A stretch of DNA of 8,958 bases from an uncultured Ruminococcus sp. (GTDB lineage: Bacteria > Bacillota > Clostridia > Oscillospirales > Ruminococcaceae), in NCBI GenBank assembly GCA_947175005.1, contig CAMWLD010000070.1, forward strand, positions 1-8,958, written 5' to 3'. Positions within the stretch are counted from its first letter, which is position 1; every line of letters starts with the position of its first letter. The notes beneath the pieces were generated by a model. It saw only the letters and a program-made list of their open reading frames with translations. It made no database searches and was not told the DNA's origin. The position numbers and the translations under genes are program-made. This document shows, piece by piece, positions 1 to 6,228 of the stretch.

Positions 1-231
1 TGTTGCACGTTTCATGCTGCCGCCCGTAAGGGCGCACTGGTGACGCTTGCGTCACACCGAGGCGATAGCCGAGCCGTCGCCCCTATTTGCCCGTATAATA
101 AGGCATTGCTTATTTGGCGTGTCGCTTTACTTTACTTGCACCTGTTAGTAACAATCACGGCTCGGCTATCGCCTCGGCTCGGTGTGCTCTTGCCTGCTGC
201 CTTTTTTCAGCAAATTATCACCCGAATATCC
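1..231. other. Gene-free hairpin-rich leader region
   Basis: No believable gene is seen here. A 74-codon open frame starting at base 40 has no ribosome binding site and runs through the inverted repeats and the promoter of the next gene, so it is not annotated. The stretch holds a 5-bp stem capped by a GTAA (GNRA-type) tetraloop at 21-34, a perfect 7-bp palindrome with a TT centre at 40-55, and a 21-base inverted repeat at 57-77/157-177. None is followed by a T-tract, so they do not look like intrinsic terminators. Confidence 0.6.
53..186. repeat. Long imperfect inverted repeat, hairpin element
   Basis: Bases 57-77 are the exact reverse complement of 157-177 (21 bases). The match resumes for four more bases (53-56 with 183-186) after a 5-base CTCGG insertion at 178-182, which duplicates the end of the arm. 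The arms are GC-rich and enclose about 79 bases of AT-richer DNA. A palindrome (40-55) abuts the left arm. The size and arm arrangement fit a small non-coding palindromic repeat or MITE-like element. No target-site duplication or terminal motif is evident, so the element type is inference. Confidence 0.6.
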
Positions 232-260
232 TTGACATATGGGGAAAAAAGTTGTATCAT
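232..260 (+). promoter_or_regulatory. Sigma-A promoter for the membrane protein-rlmH operon
   Basis: TTGACA at 232-237, a 17-bp spacer and TATCAT at 255-260 form a near-consensus housekeeping promoter. Transcription would start near 267, leaving a leader of roughly 40 bases before the ATG at 308. The promoter overlaps an in-frame upstream ATG (239), which argues that this upstream ATG is not the translation start. Confidence 0.8.
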
Positions 261-307
261 TTAAAGTAGCCACCTATAAAATTTTCCGAAACGAAAGGAC
301 TTGCAAA

Positions 308-1300
308 ATGAGCCAGGAAAACAACGAAAAAGAAAAAAAGAAATCTGTCATAGAGACCATGCGTGAGCTGGACGCCGCCGACAGAAAGGCGGCAATAGCC
401 GAAGAAGCCGCAGAGGCTCTGGAGCGTGCAAAAAAGGACGACCGCAAGCGCCGTGCCTATGAGGAAAAACTGCGGCAGGAAAAGCTGGAGCTTATGAAGC
501 TTAAAGCAGGAATGATCTCCGAGGAGGATATCCCCAAGGAGGAACAAGAAAAAAGGGAATACACAATTTGGGAAAAGATCTCCAACTTTTTCTACCACAA
601 TAAGGCATATGTTATTGTGGGTGTGCTGCTTACCGCGCTGGCGGCGTTTCTCATCTACGACTATGCCTCCACCGTCCGCCCCGACATTCAGGCGCTGTAT
701 ATTGCCCCCGATTTTGATATGTCCTATTACACCGACACCGCAAGCGGCATTATGAGCGTTTACGGTCAGGATTACAACAAGGACGGGAAAAGCGTTTTCA
801 AGCTTTACTATGTGCCCACAGGCTATGCGGACGATACTTCCGCTTCAATGTATCTTGCCCAGGGTGACCGCACCAAGCTTTTAGGTGAATTCCAGTCGGG
901 AAACAGCATTATCATTATCGGCACAAAGGAAGCTTTTCAGTCACTCGGCGCACTGGAGGGGGTCTTTGCCGACTGCCGCAGCCTTTTCCCGGGTGACCCT
1001 TATGCGGAGGAACTGGGCTACCGCCTGGCGGGAACGGATTTCAAGGAAATGATCGACCGTCCCGATATGGACGACAGCGAGCTGTATGTTTCATTCCGCA
1101 CTCCCATAAAGACCATGGGTCTCAACGAAGATAAGATGAGGGAAAATTACAATAAATCCGTGCTTTTCTGGACGAATTTCCTGTCCGAGCACAGGGTGGA
1201 CGGCCTCACGCTGCCCGATGTTCCCGACCCCGAGCCTTTGCCCGATTATTATGACCCGGCATATTACGGGGATATCGAATCGGAGGAATCGGACCCGTGA
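308..1300 (+). CDS. Single-pass membrane protein with N-terminal coiled coil, function unknown
   Basis: I do not recognise a named family. The start is ATG 308, because AAAGGA lies at 294-299 with 8-base spacing; the in-frame ATG at 239 lies inside the promoter. The 330-residue product has a highly charged Ala/Glu/Lys-rich N-terminus (about 1-85) likely to form a helical coiled coil, an aromatic patch (WEKISNFFYHNKAY, 88-101), and one membrane segment (about 100-117). A folded domain of about 200 residues follows, then an acidic Pro/Asp/Tyr/Glu tail (about 303-330). There is no cleavable signal peptide. By the positive-inside rule the N-terminus is cytosolic and the C-terminal domain external. 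A DYNKDGK stretch (155-161) resembles a calcium loop but is isolated. The stop overlaps the rlmH start, so the two are translationally coupled. Confidence 0.85.
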   Translation: MSQENNEKEKKKSVIETMRELDAADRKAAIAEEAAEALERAKKDDRKRRAYEEKLRQEKLELMKLKAGMISEEDIPKEEQEKREYTIWEKISNFFYHNKAYVIVGVLLTALAAFLIYDYASTVRPDIQALYIAPDFDMSYYTDTASGIMSVYGQDYNKDGKSVFKLYYVPTGYADDTSASMYLAQGDRTKLLGEFQSGNSIIIIGTKEAFQSLGALEGVFADCRSLFPGDPYAEELGYRLAGTDFKEMIDRPDMDDSELYVSFRTPIKTMGLNEDKMRENYNKSVLFWTNFLSEHRVDGLTLPDVPDPEPLPDYYDPAYYGDIESEESDP

Positions 1301-1791
1301 GCGGATTTAATTTTAACGTCACCATTATAGCTGTGGGTAAGATAAAGGAAGATTATTTGCGCAGCGCTTGCAGCGAATATATCAAGCGGCTGGGCGCATA
1401 CGGCAAGGCAATCGTTATCGAGATACCCGAAAGCCGCCTGCCAGACAGCCCCGGGGCGGCGCAGATAGAAGCGGCGCTTGAAACAGAGGCAAAGGGGATA
1501 TTATCGGCAGTTCCCAAGGGAAACGCTGTTATTGCCCTGTGCATAGAGGGGCAATGTATGACCTCGGAGGAATTTTCCCGAAAGCTGTCGGATTTTTCCG
1601 CCCGTGGCAAAAGCGGAGTTTCGGTTATAGTAGGCAGCTCATTCGGGCTTAGCCAATCGGTTAAAAACGCCGCCGATCTGCGCCTGTCCATGTCGCCTAT
1701 GACCTTTCCCCACCAGCTTGCAAGGGTAATGGCTGCGGAACAGCTTTACAGAGCCATGAGCATTGCCAATAACGGGAAATACCATAAGTAG
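1297..1791 (+). CDS. rlmH: RlmH, 23S rRNA (pseudouridine-N3)-methyltransferase
   Basis: This SPOUT-family enzyme methylates N3 of the pseudouridine at E. coli position 1915 in helix 69 of 23S rRNA, using S-adenosylmethionine in the cytoplasm on assembled ribosomes. The 164-residue length fits the family (about 155-160). The knot core is visible as VIVGSSFGLS (110-119), followed by MTFPHQLARVMAAEQLYRA (135-153) and the terminal YHK (162-164). The family usually has Gly-Gly where Gly113-Ser114 stand here, a mild deviation. The start is GTG 1297, with GGAGG at 1282-1286. It overlaps the upstream stop by four bases (GTGA), so translation is probably coupled. A strong terminator follows 40 bases after the stop. 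Confidence 0.96.
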   Translation: MSGFNFNVTIIAVGKIKEDYLRSACSEYIKRLGAYGKAIVIEIPESRLPDSPGAAQIEAALETEAKGILSAVPKGNAVIALCIEGQCMTSEEFSRKLSDFSARGKSGVSVIVGSSFGLSQSVKNAADLRLSMSPMTFPHQLARVMAAEQLYRAMSIANNGKYHK

Positions 1792-1800
1792 AGGCAAGAT

Positions 1801-1819
1801 TGCGAACCTGCGGTTCGCA
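1801..1819 (+). repeat. Short perfect hairpin between rlmH and its terminator
   Basis: TGCGAACC (1801-1808) and GGTTCGCA (1812-1819) form an 8-bp stem with a TGC triloop. It begins 10 bases after the rlmH stop codon, between two copies of GAGGCAAGAT (1791-1800 and 1831-1840). It has no T-tract and is probably not a terminator itself. Confidence 0.6.
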
Positions 1820-1830
1820 TTAAGAAGCAA

Positions 1831-1872
1831 GAGGCAAGATGATTTGAGCTTTCATCTTGCCTCTTTTCTTTG
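1831..1872 (+). terminator. Intrinsic terminator after rlmH, possibly bidirectional
   Basis: GAGGCAAGATGA (1831-1842) pairs perfectly with TCATCTTGCCTC (1852-1863) around a 9-base loop, and TTTTCTTT follows. This ends the plus-strand operon. folD converges from the other side and stops 14 bases away at 1877. On the minus strand the stem is followed only by TTGCTTCTT, so termination of folD here is plausible but weaker. The same stem recurs in the terminator at 7630-7661. Confidence 0.85.
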
Positions 1873-1876
1873 TAAA

Positions 1877-2725
1877 TTATTTTCTCTGTATCCTTGCCGC
1901 TGTAAGAGTATTCCTCATAAGCATGGCAATGGTCATAGGCCCTACGCCCCCGGGCACGGGAGTGATATACCTTGCCTTTTCCTTGCACGCCTCGAAGTCC
2001 ACATCGCCGCAAAGCTTTCCCTCGGCATTTCTGTTCATACCCACGTCAATGACAACCGCTCCCGGCTTCACCATATCCTCGGTCACAAAGCCCGCCTTGC
2101 CCACGGCAGCCACAAGAATATCCGCACCTGCGCATATTTCTTTAAGATTTTTCGTCCGTGAATGGGTGATAGTGACAGTGCCGTTCTTGTGCAAAAGCAG
2201 CATTGCCATAGGCTTGCCCACAATGTTGCTCCGCCCGATAACAACGCAGTTTTTGCCCTCGACTTCAACTCCCGTGGAGGCTATCAGCTCCATTACTCCC
2301 GCAGGGGTGCAGGGGAGGAAAGCATAATCGCCTATCATTATGTGCCCTACATTGCGGGGGTGGAATGCGTCCACGTCCTTGACCGGGGAAATGGCGTTTA
2401 TTACGGCGTTTTCGTCAATATGGCGGGGGAGAGGCAGCTGCACCAGAATGCCGTTTACCTTGCTGTCGCCGTTAAGCTTGTCCACCAGTTCAAGAAGTTC
2501 CTGCTGTGTGGTCTCCTCGGGCAGGGCATATTCATAGGACTCAAACCCCACCTCTGCGCAAGCCTTTTTCTTGTTGTTCACATAAACTCTTGAAGCAGGG
2601 TTATCCCCCACAATAACAACCGCCAGCCCCACGGTCACGCCCTCGCTTTTAAGCGCCTCGCATTCGGTCTTGACCTGCGCCTTTACAGCCGCCGAGACCG
2701 CCTTGCCGTCAATTAAATTTGCCAT
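1877..2725 (-). CDS. folD: FolD, methylenetetrahydrofolate dehydrogenase/cyclohydrolase
   Basis: This bifunctional cytosolic enzyme interconverts 5,10-methylene-, 5,10-methenyl- and 10-formyl-tetrahydrofolate with NADP(H), supplying one-carbon units for purines and formyl-Met-tRNA. The 282-residue product has the family's usual length. Visible motifs are the catalytic YVNNK (Tyr49, Lys53), [10 protein letters not shown] (91-100), [11 protein letters not shown] (113-123), PCTPAGV (138-144), the dinucleotide-binding GRSNIVGKP (164-172) and the C-terminal signature [16 protein letters not shown] (254-269). The start is ATG 2725, because AAGGAG lies 8 bases upstream (core GGAG at 2734-2737); an in-frame ATG at 2779 would add 18 unmatched residues. 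No clear promoter is seen just upstream, so it may be read from the sigma-relic/317-residue gene side or from a weak promoter inside the relic. Confidence 0.97.
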   Translation of the reverse strand: MANLIDGKAVSAAVKAQVKTECEALKSEGVTVGLAVVIVGDNPASRVYVNNKKKACAEVGFESYEYALPEETTQQELLELVDKLNGDSKVNGILVQLPLPRHIDENAVINAISPVKDVDAFHPRNVGHIMIGDYAFLPCTPAGVMELIASTGVEVEGKNCVVIGRSNIVGKPMAMLLLHKNGTVTITHSRTKNLKEICAGADILVAAVGKAGFVTEDMVKPGAVVIDVGMNRNAEGKLCGDVDFEACKEKARYITPVPGGVGPMTIAMLMRNTLTAARIQRK

Positions 2726-2762
2726 AAAATTTTCTCCTTGTTCAAATATATTTATGGGTAAT

Positions 2763-3076
2763 TTAAAGAGAACCCACATAAAACCTCTTGTTTATAGTCA
2801 AAGTGCTGTAATGCTCCGCTTCGAGATCATCACGAGCCTTGTTTTTTACCATAATCACAATCAAAGCCTTTGTTCTGCGGCTTTCCGCAACAGATATGCC
2901 GGTGATCGTCCCGGCAATTTTCAAAAAGCAATCCTGTACGGTTTCCCGGGCTAAATCCTCATTTTGCAATATGGACATTGCCAGTTTTGACATCATATCC
3001 TTGTACGTATTGTAAATGTGTTCAAATTTTCCCTATCACTTGGCTCGTCAATAAGCACAAGGCATATCCCAAGCAT
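2763..3076 (-). pseudogene. Truncated, frame-broken ECF sigma factor (region 2 remnant)
   Basis: ATG 3076 has a good ribosome binding site (AGGAAG, 3085-3090, 8-base spacing). It encodes MLGICLVLIDEPSDRE and then hits a stop at 2993-2995. A -1 shift near 3026-3030 restores a reading of the form FEHIYNTYKDMMSKLAMSIL, then AVQD-like TVQDCFLKIA, RRTKALIVIMVKN and a stop at 2763-2765. That matches sigma-70 region 2 of clostridial ECF sigma factors. Region 4, which binds the -35 element, is absent: after VKNKARDD only an unrelated-looking tail of about 18 residues remains. A normal ECF factor has about 160-190 residues, against about 103 here. Two lesions (frame break plus C-terminal loss) make a pseudogene the best reading. 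It lies 21 bases after the 317-residue gene, as if in one operon, and 37 bases before folD. Confidence 0.8.
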
Positions 3077-3097
3077 AATACTCACTTCCTAATATTT

Positions 3098-4051
3098 TTA
3101 ACAGCTTAAAATGCCATTTTTATATGTAAGCTTGCAAGTCATAGCTTTTAGTCTATTATAATTACCGCTTTGTACGGTTTTGATAGTTGAATTAAAGACC
3201 TCTCTCATAAAGAGCGCTCTATTACGGTCGCTGTTGCGGTCTTCGTAAACTTCCGTACCAATGCCGAACGTTCCTTTTGCATTTTTCTTGATAAACTCTC
3301 CGAGACCGCCGGGTAAACCTGTGAAATTGCCGTTTGCGTCCTTGCCTATATCAAACACCGAGCCGCCGCCCGCTTCTTTAAGGAAATTCTCGGCAGATTG
3401 AAGATATGCAAGCGAAAGTCCCCCTGCCTTAGCCTCGTCTCTATGTCCGCTTACCTGATAAATATACTGAAGGGCGTGTGCATATTCCGAAAGCGCCTCC
3501 TTTGCAAGTTCAAGCTTGTCATCTGAAATAGTACCCGTAACGGTCATATCGTAACCCCACACCTCAAATTGCAGTTCGTCATCTTCGGAAAGCTCTATTC
3601 CTACCTCAGACAGAGCAGAGGAAATTTTATTTTGAAACCTTACTTTTGTCGCTTCAAGTCTTGCTTCATTTTCACGCCGTATACCCTCAGAGGCATCGGG
3701 AAATGTATGTAAAAGATGAACTTCCCATTCTTTAAGGTCTTCATCTCTTCTTATTTTTTCAAGAACAGCTTCTCTGTCCGCCGTTACTTCGGGTGATGAA
3801 TACAAACGCTGCGGAACACGATATAATGGGTCTGTACGCCACAACTTATTTTTGAGAGCAGCTTTATCAGTCGATATATCCCCGCTGTATGGCCGCTGCG
3901 GATCACGCCTAACAGGTTCTTCTGCCTGCCGAGAGATTTTAAAAGTATCTACGTTCTTGTTGCTTCTAAGTTTAGGAAGAGGTATATTAGCACCGCTTAA
4001 AAAGAAATCCTTGTACCATTGCCAAAGCGAATTGTCGTTATTGATTTTCAT
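3098..4051 (-). CDS. Uncharacterised 317-residue protein with internal N-terminal repeat
   Basis: I do not recognise this protein. The start is ATG 4051, because GGAGGG (4059-4064) sits 7 bases upstream; the in-frame ATG at 4066 overlaps that Shine-Dalgarno and would be unsupported. There is no signal peptide or membrane segment. Residues 1-50 are basic and polar. Residues 51-73 and 80-102 form a degenerate tandem repeat (PQRxYS, acidic-hydrophobic pair, D[KR]xA, K[LI], R). Residues about 105-210 are charged and helical, with a short beta-type stretch (QFEVWGYDMTVTG, 161-173). A Gly-rich section follows (228-266, including GGGSVFDIGKDANG and LPGGLG). The coding DNA looks more AT-rich than folD or the GH130 gene, which is compatible with transfer. 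The next feature downstream, 21 bases on, is the sigma relic. Confidence 0.8.
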   Translation of the reverse strand: MKINNDNSLWQWYKDFFLSGANIPLPKLRSNKNVDTFKISRQAEEPVRRDPQRPYSGDISTDKAALKNKLWRTDPLYRVPQRLYSSPEVTADREAVLEKIRRDEDLKEWEVHLLHTFPDASEGIRRENEARLEATKVRFQNKISSALSEVGIELSEDDELQFEVWGYDMTVTGTISDDKLELAKEALSEYAHALQYIYQVSGHRDEAKAGGLSLAYLQSAENFLKEAGGGSVFDIGKDANGNFTGLPGGLGEFIKKNAKGTFGIGTEVYEDRNSDRNRALFMREVFNSTIKTVQSGNYNRLKAMTCKLTYKNGILSC

Positions 4052-4058
4052 AAAAATT

Positions 4059-4064
4059 CCCTCC
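4059..4064 (-). promoter_or_regulatory. Ribosome binding site deciding the 317-residue start
   Basis: GGAGGG on the minus strand, 7 bases before ATG 4051. The alternative in-frame ATG at 4066-4064 shares bases with this site, so it cannot use it; this fixes the shorter protein. Confidence 0.85.
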
Positions 4065-4080
4065 ATAATTTTTTTTATAG

Positions 4081-4267
4081 TTTAATACGCCATTTTTAAA
4101 AGCTTCAATTTTAAGGTTATCATATTGATATTAAACATCAACCGAAAATTTGATTTAGAACATCTTTAACTTTCATAATGCTTGAACAAGTTTTCCTAAA
4201 GCTAACATTCATCTGCTCTTTGCTTGATTGAAAATGCGTTCCGCTTAAATATCGGAAGCCCCTGCTT
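4081..4267. other. AT-rich spacer with possible 3'-end relic and dyad
   Basis: No gene of credible length lies here. On the minus strand, bases 4089-4108 resemble the last codons of the 317-residue gene (compare 3113-3137): a shared GCCATTTTTA and AAGCTT in the plus reading, with a 6-base indel. They may be a vestige of a duplicated 3' end. TTGAT (4125-4129) and ATCAA (4137-4141) form a 17-base dyad with one mismatch per arm, an operator-like shape. I could not place a convincing -35/-10 pair for the 317-residue gene in this spacer. Confidence 0.4.
4236..4259 (-). terminator. Weak possible terminator of the mannan operon
   Basis: On the minus strand GC-TTCCG (4259-4253) pairs with CGGAA-(bulge)-GC (4243-4236) around a 9-base AT-rich loop. 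A short ATTTT follows. The stem is short and bulged and the T-tract only four long, so termination would be partial. It lies 8 bases after the stop of the membrane protein gene. Confidence 0.3.
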
Positions 4268-4687
4268 TCAGTTCGGAAATATCGAAAAATCAAATACACC
4301 TAATTCATATAATAAAAATCCTTCAGTCAGCCACAATGCAAGCCACACTTTAATAAGGAAAATAATTCTTACAGCTTTGCGTGCAGGAAAATCTTCTCCC
4401 GTATCACGAACAGCAAGCATTGCACCTATACTTCCGCCGATAACGGTCAGTATTATTCCGGGCACTGTCTTAAAATTATCAACCGTAAAAAACGCAGCAA
4501 CATTTATTATTAAAAGAATTATAAGCAGCGCCGGCAGAATACTGCTGCAAATGGCTGCTAAAATAACAGCTAAAAGCCCGAACGAAGCAAGTCCCTCAAC
4601 GAAAATTGTCAGGATCATAAGAACTGCGCCCGCTGAATTTACCGCAGCATATGTATGATTTTTTATAAACCAAACTATTTTCGCCAT
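4268..4687 (-). CDS. Small multi-pass membrane protein, weakly DUF1294-like
   Basis: The start is ATG 4687, because AGGAG lies 8 bases upstream (4696-4700); the in-frame ATG at 4726 would overlap the preceding stop and has no such site. The 139-residue product is dominated by hydrophobic segments at about 15-32, 35-67, 75-93 and 105-125, giving an integral membrane protein with four or five spans. The stretch LIINVAAFF (59-67) followed by VIGGSIGAMLAVRD (82-95) is reminiscent of the small DUF1294 proteins, but their charged central and His-Lys-Thr motifs are missing, so this is a hint only. It is the last gene of the GH130-GNAT-GH113 operon, 35 bases after the mannanase stop. Substrate and role are unknown; nothing identifies it as a transporter. 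Confidence 0.75.
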   Translation of the reverse strand: MAKIVWFIKNHTYAAVNSAGAVLMILTIFVEGLASFGLLAVILAAICSSILPALLIILLIINVAAFFTVDNFKTVPGIILTVIGGSIGAMLAVRDTGEDFPARKAVRIIFLIKVWLALWLTEGFLLYELGVFDFSIFPN

Positions 4688-4722
4688 GCCCGACTCTCCT
4701 TTCACAGCCCGAAACCGAACGG

Positions 4723-5706
4723 TCACTTATTCCTGTACCAATCTGTCAGAACACGCTCCGCCTTTTTCCCGTGAATGCCAAAGCCCTTGTCGTCTGCGAT
4801 CTTTTCCGGGGACATCAGATTCGTCTCCCAGTCCCACCAGAAAAAGCCCTCGAAATAAGGCTCGTCCCACATGGCGCGCAGGGCGCTTTCATAGAAATTC
4901 GCCTGCTCGTCCTCGTCCCGCTCATATTCCCTGTGAACAAAATCCCAGGGCATGACGGCGCAGCCTCTTGCACTGCGGCAGCCTATCTCCATGAAAATGA
5001 TCTTCTTGCCGAACTTTTCCCAAAGCCGCTTTAAATTTTCCTTGGGGCGTTCCCAGTTTGCGGTCATTTCATCGGCAGTCGCCCCGCCCGCCTTTGCAAC
5101 AGGGTAATAAGCGGACGTGCCTATGTAATCCAGAGCGTCAAACCAGGAAACATTGTCCTCCTTGCCGTGGTTTGCATTGTAGACCAGCGGCCCGTGATAA
5201 ATTTCACGCACACGCTTTATAAGCTCCCGCCAGTGCTCCTCCTTGTGCTCCGTGCCTATCATCTCGCAGCCTATGCAGAGCATTTCGCAGCCCGTTATCT
5301 CGGCAATTTCCGCATAATGGCAGATAAACGCCGTGTAACAGGAGAACCATTCGTTCCAGTAGCTTTTGAGCCGTCCGTGCTCGTCGTAAACGGGGAATTC
5401 CTTTTCGGGGAATGTGATGTTAGCCCGCCAAGTGCCGTCCTCACAGTTGAGAATGGGCTTGAGACAGACCTTTAAACCTGCGCTTTTCAGCTGTGAAATG
5501 GCCTTTTCAATTTCACGGTCTGTGTTGCAGAACCTGAAATCAAAGCCGAACCGTGTGGAGGAAAACCGCTCCTGCGTTACCGCAAAGGCAAGGGCAGCCC
5601 AGTTGCCCCCCATGTCTGCAAGAGCAGTTATGCTTTCCATGGCTCTTTCCGTTCCAAGCATACCCCGGCGGCTGTCCCAACCGTAAGTAAAACCTTTTAT
5701 TTCCAT
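4723..5706 (-). CDS. GH113 beta-1,4-mannanase/mannosidase, cytoplasmic
   Basis: This predicted TIM-barrel glycosidase would cleave beta-1,4-mannan or manno-oligosaccharides with retention of configuration. The 327-residue sequence shows the family layout: KGFTYGW at the N-terminus, LKPILNCEDGTWRANI (82-97), the acid/base Glu148 in LCIGCEM (143-149), YNANHG (176-181), LDYIGTSAYYP (192-202), the nucleophile Glu240 in IIFMEIGCRS (236-245), then PWDF and FFWWDW (288-293). Clan GH-A spacing between the two glutamates is normal. There is no signal peptide, so it should act inside the cell on imported oligosaccharides. The start is ATG 5706, with GAGG at 5713-5716 (6-base gap); an in-frame ATG at 5748 lacks a site and overlaps the upstream gene. 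It lies 38 bases after the GNAT stop in the same operon. Confidence 0.88.
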   Translation of the reverse strand: MEIKGFTYGWDSRRGMLGTERAMESITALADMGGNWAALAFAVTQERFSSTRFGFDFRFCNTDREIEKAISQLKSAGLKVCLKPILNCEDGTWRANITFPEKEFPVYDEHGRLKSYWNEWFSCYTAFICHYAEIAEITGCEMLCIGCEMIGTEHKEEHWRELIKRVREIYHGPLVYNANHGKEDNVSWFDALDYIGTSAYYPVAKAGGATADEMTANWERPKENLKRLWEKFGKKIIFMEIGCRSARGCAVMPWDFVHREYERDEDEQANFYESALRAMWDEPYFEGFFWWDWETNLMSPEKIADDKGFGIHGKKAERVLTDWYRNK

Positions 5707-5744
5707 ATGTAACCTCGCTTTTTTAAATTTTCCGCCGGTGCAGC

Positions 5745-6179
5745 TCACAATGTAAGCTTACAATTATACCGAATACAGTCGCCGTCGGGATAATGCTTTA
5801 TTTCCTTATCAAGCACAAATCCCGCCGCCCTGTAAAACCCTGCTGCGTCATCATCTGTTTCAGCATAAACGCATTTCAAATTCAAGCTTTTTGCTGCTCC
5901 CTCGATCAAAGCCCTGCCGATCCCCCTGCGCTGATAATCTGCACTTACTGCGATTCCGACGATCTCGGCATTATTAATATCCTGCCGCTCCAAAACAATA
6001 ATTCCTGCCATTTGCCCATCAATATTTCCCGAATAAATGAATATATCCGATGTGCCTATAAATTCGTTCATCTTTTTAAGATAAATCTCATATGTCGGCT
6101 TATACATACACTGCCTGTAGACCGCATATGCCTCCTCGGTAAGCAGCCGATCCGTTTCCGGGAATAATTGTATTTGCAT
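5745..6179 (-). CDS. GNAT-family N-acetyltransferase
   Basis: This is a predicted acetyl-CoA-dependent acyltransferase of the GNAT fold; its acceptor substrate cannot be read from sequence. In the 144-residue product, IVGIAVSADYQRRGIGRALI (73-92) contains the beta4 strand and the acetyl-CoA pyrophosphate loop (QRRGIG, 83-88). YAETDDDAAGFYRAAGF (105-121) is the typical C-terminal strand and GFY-AAGF motif. The start is ATG 6179, with AAAGGAG upstream (core AGGAG at 6186-6190); the in-frame ATG at 6203 would place that Shine-Dalgarno inside the coding sequence. It sits between the GH130 and GH113 genes (49- and 38-base gaps), so it is co-transcribed with mannan catabolism genes. A link to acetylated manno-oligosaccharides is speculation. 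Confidence 0.9.
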   Translation of the reverse strand: MQIQLFPETDRLLTEEAYAVYRQCMYKPTYEIYLKKMNEFIGTSDIFIYSGNIDGQMAGIIVLERQDINNAEIVGIAVSADYQRRGIGRALIEGAAKSLNLKCVYAETDDDAAGFYRAAGFVLDKEIKHYPDGDCIRYNCKLTL

Positions 6180-6185
6180 ACATTT

Positions 6186-6190
6186 CTCCT
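6186..6190 (-). promoter_or_regulatory. Ribosome binding site deciding the GNAT start
   Basis: AGGAG (part of AAAGGAG on the minus strand) lies 6 bases before ATG 6179. It falls inside the longer reading from ATG 6203, which has no ribosome binding site of its own, so the shorter 144-residue protein is preferred. Confidence 0.8.
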
Positions 6191-6228
6191 TTACATGAGG
6201 CAAAGAAACCCTTGCTTCATGCCTCTGC

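Noticed and set aside
40..264. 74-codon plus-strand frame at the left end
   Set aside because: It has no ribosome binding site, crosses the inverted repeats and overlaps the promoter of the next gene.
239..307. Upstream in-frame ATG extending the membrane protein by 23 residues
   Set aside because: It lies between the -35 and -10 elements, so it would not be transcribed; ATG 308 has a good ribosome binding site.
2797..2802. Minus-strand TTGACT as a folD promoter -35
   Set aside because: At the right spacing the sequence is TGTGGG, not a -10 element.
4151..4225. 24-codon minus-strand frame (MNVSFRKTC...) in the spacer
   Set aside because: Only a weak purine stretch precedes it, there is no recognisable product, and it is easily explained by chance.
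5751..5762. 12-base palindrome TGTAAGCTTACA near the GNAT stop
   Set aside because: It lies in the last GNAT codons and has no T-tract. The resemblance to the end of the 317-residue gene is confined to a few codons (CKLT) and is probably coincidence.
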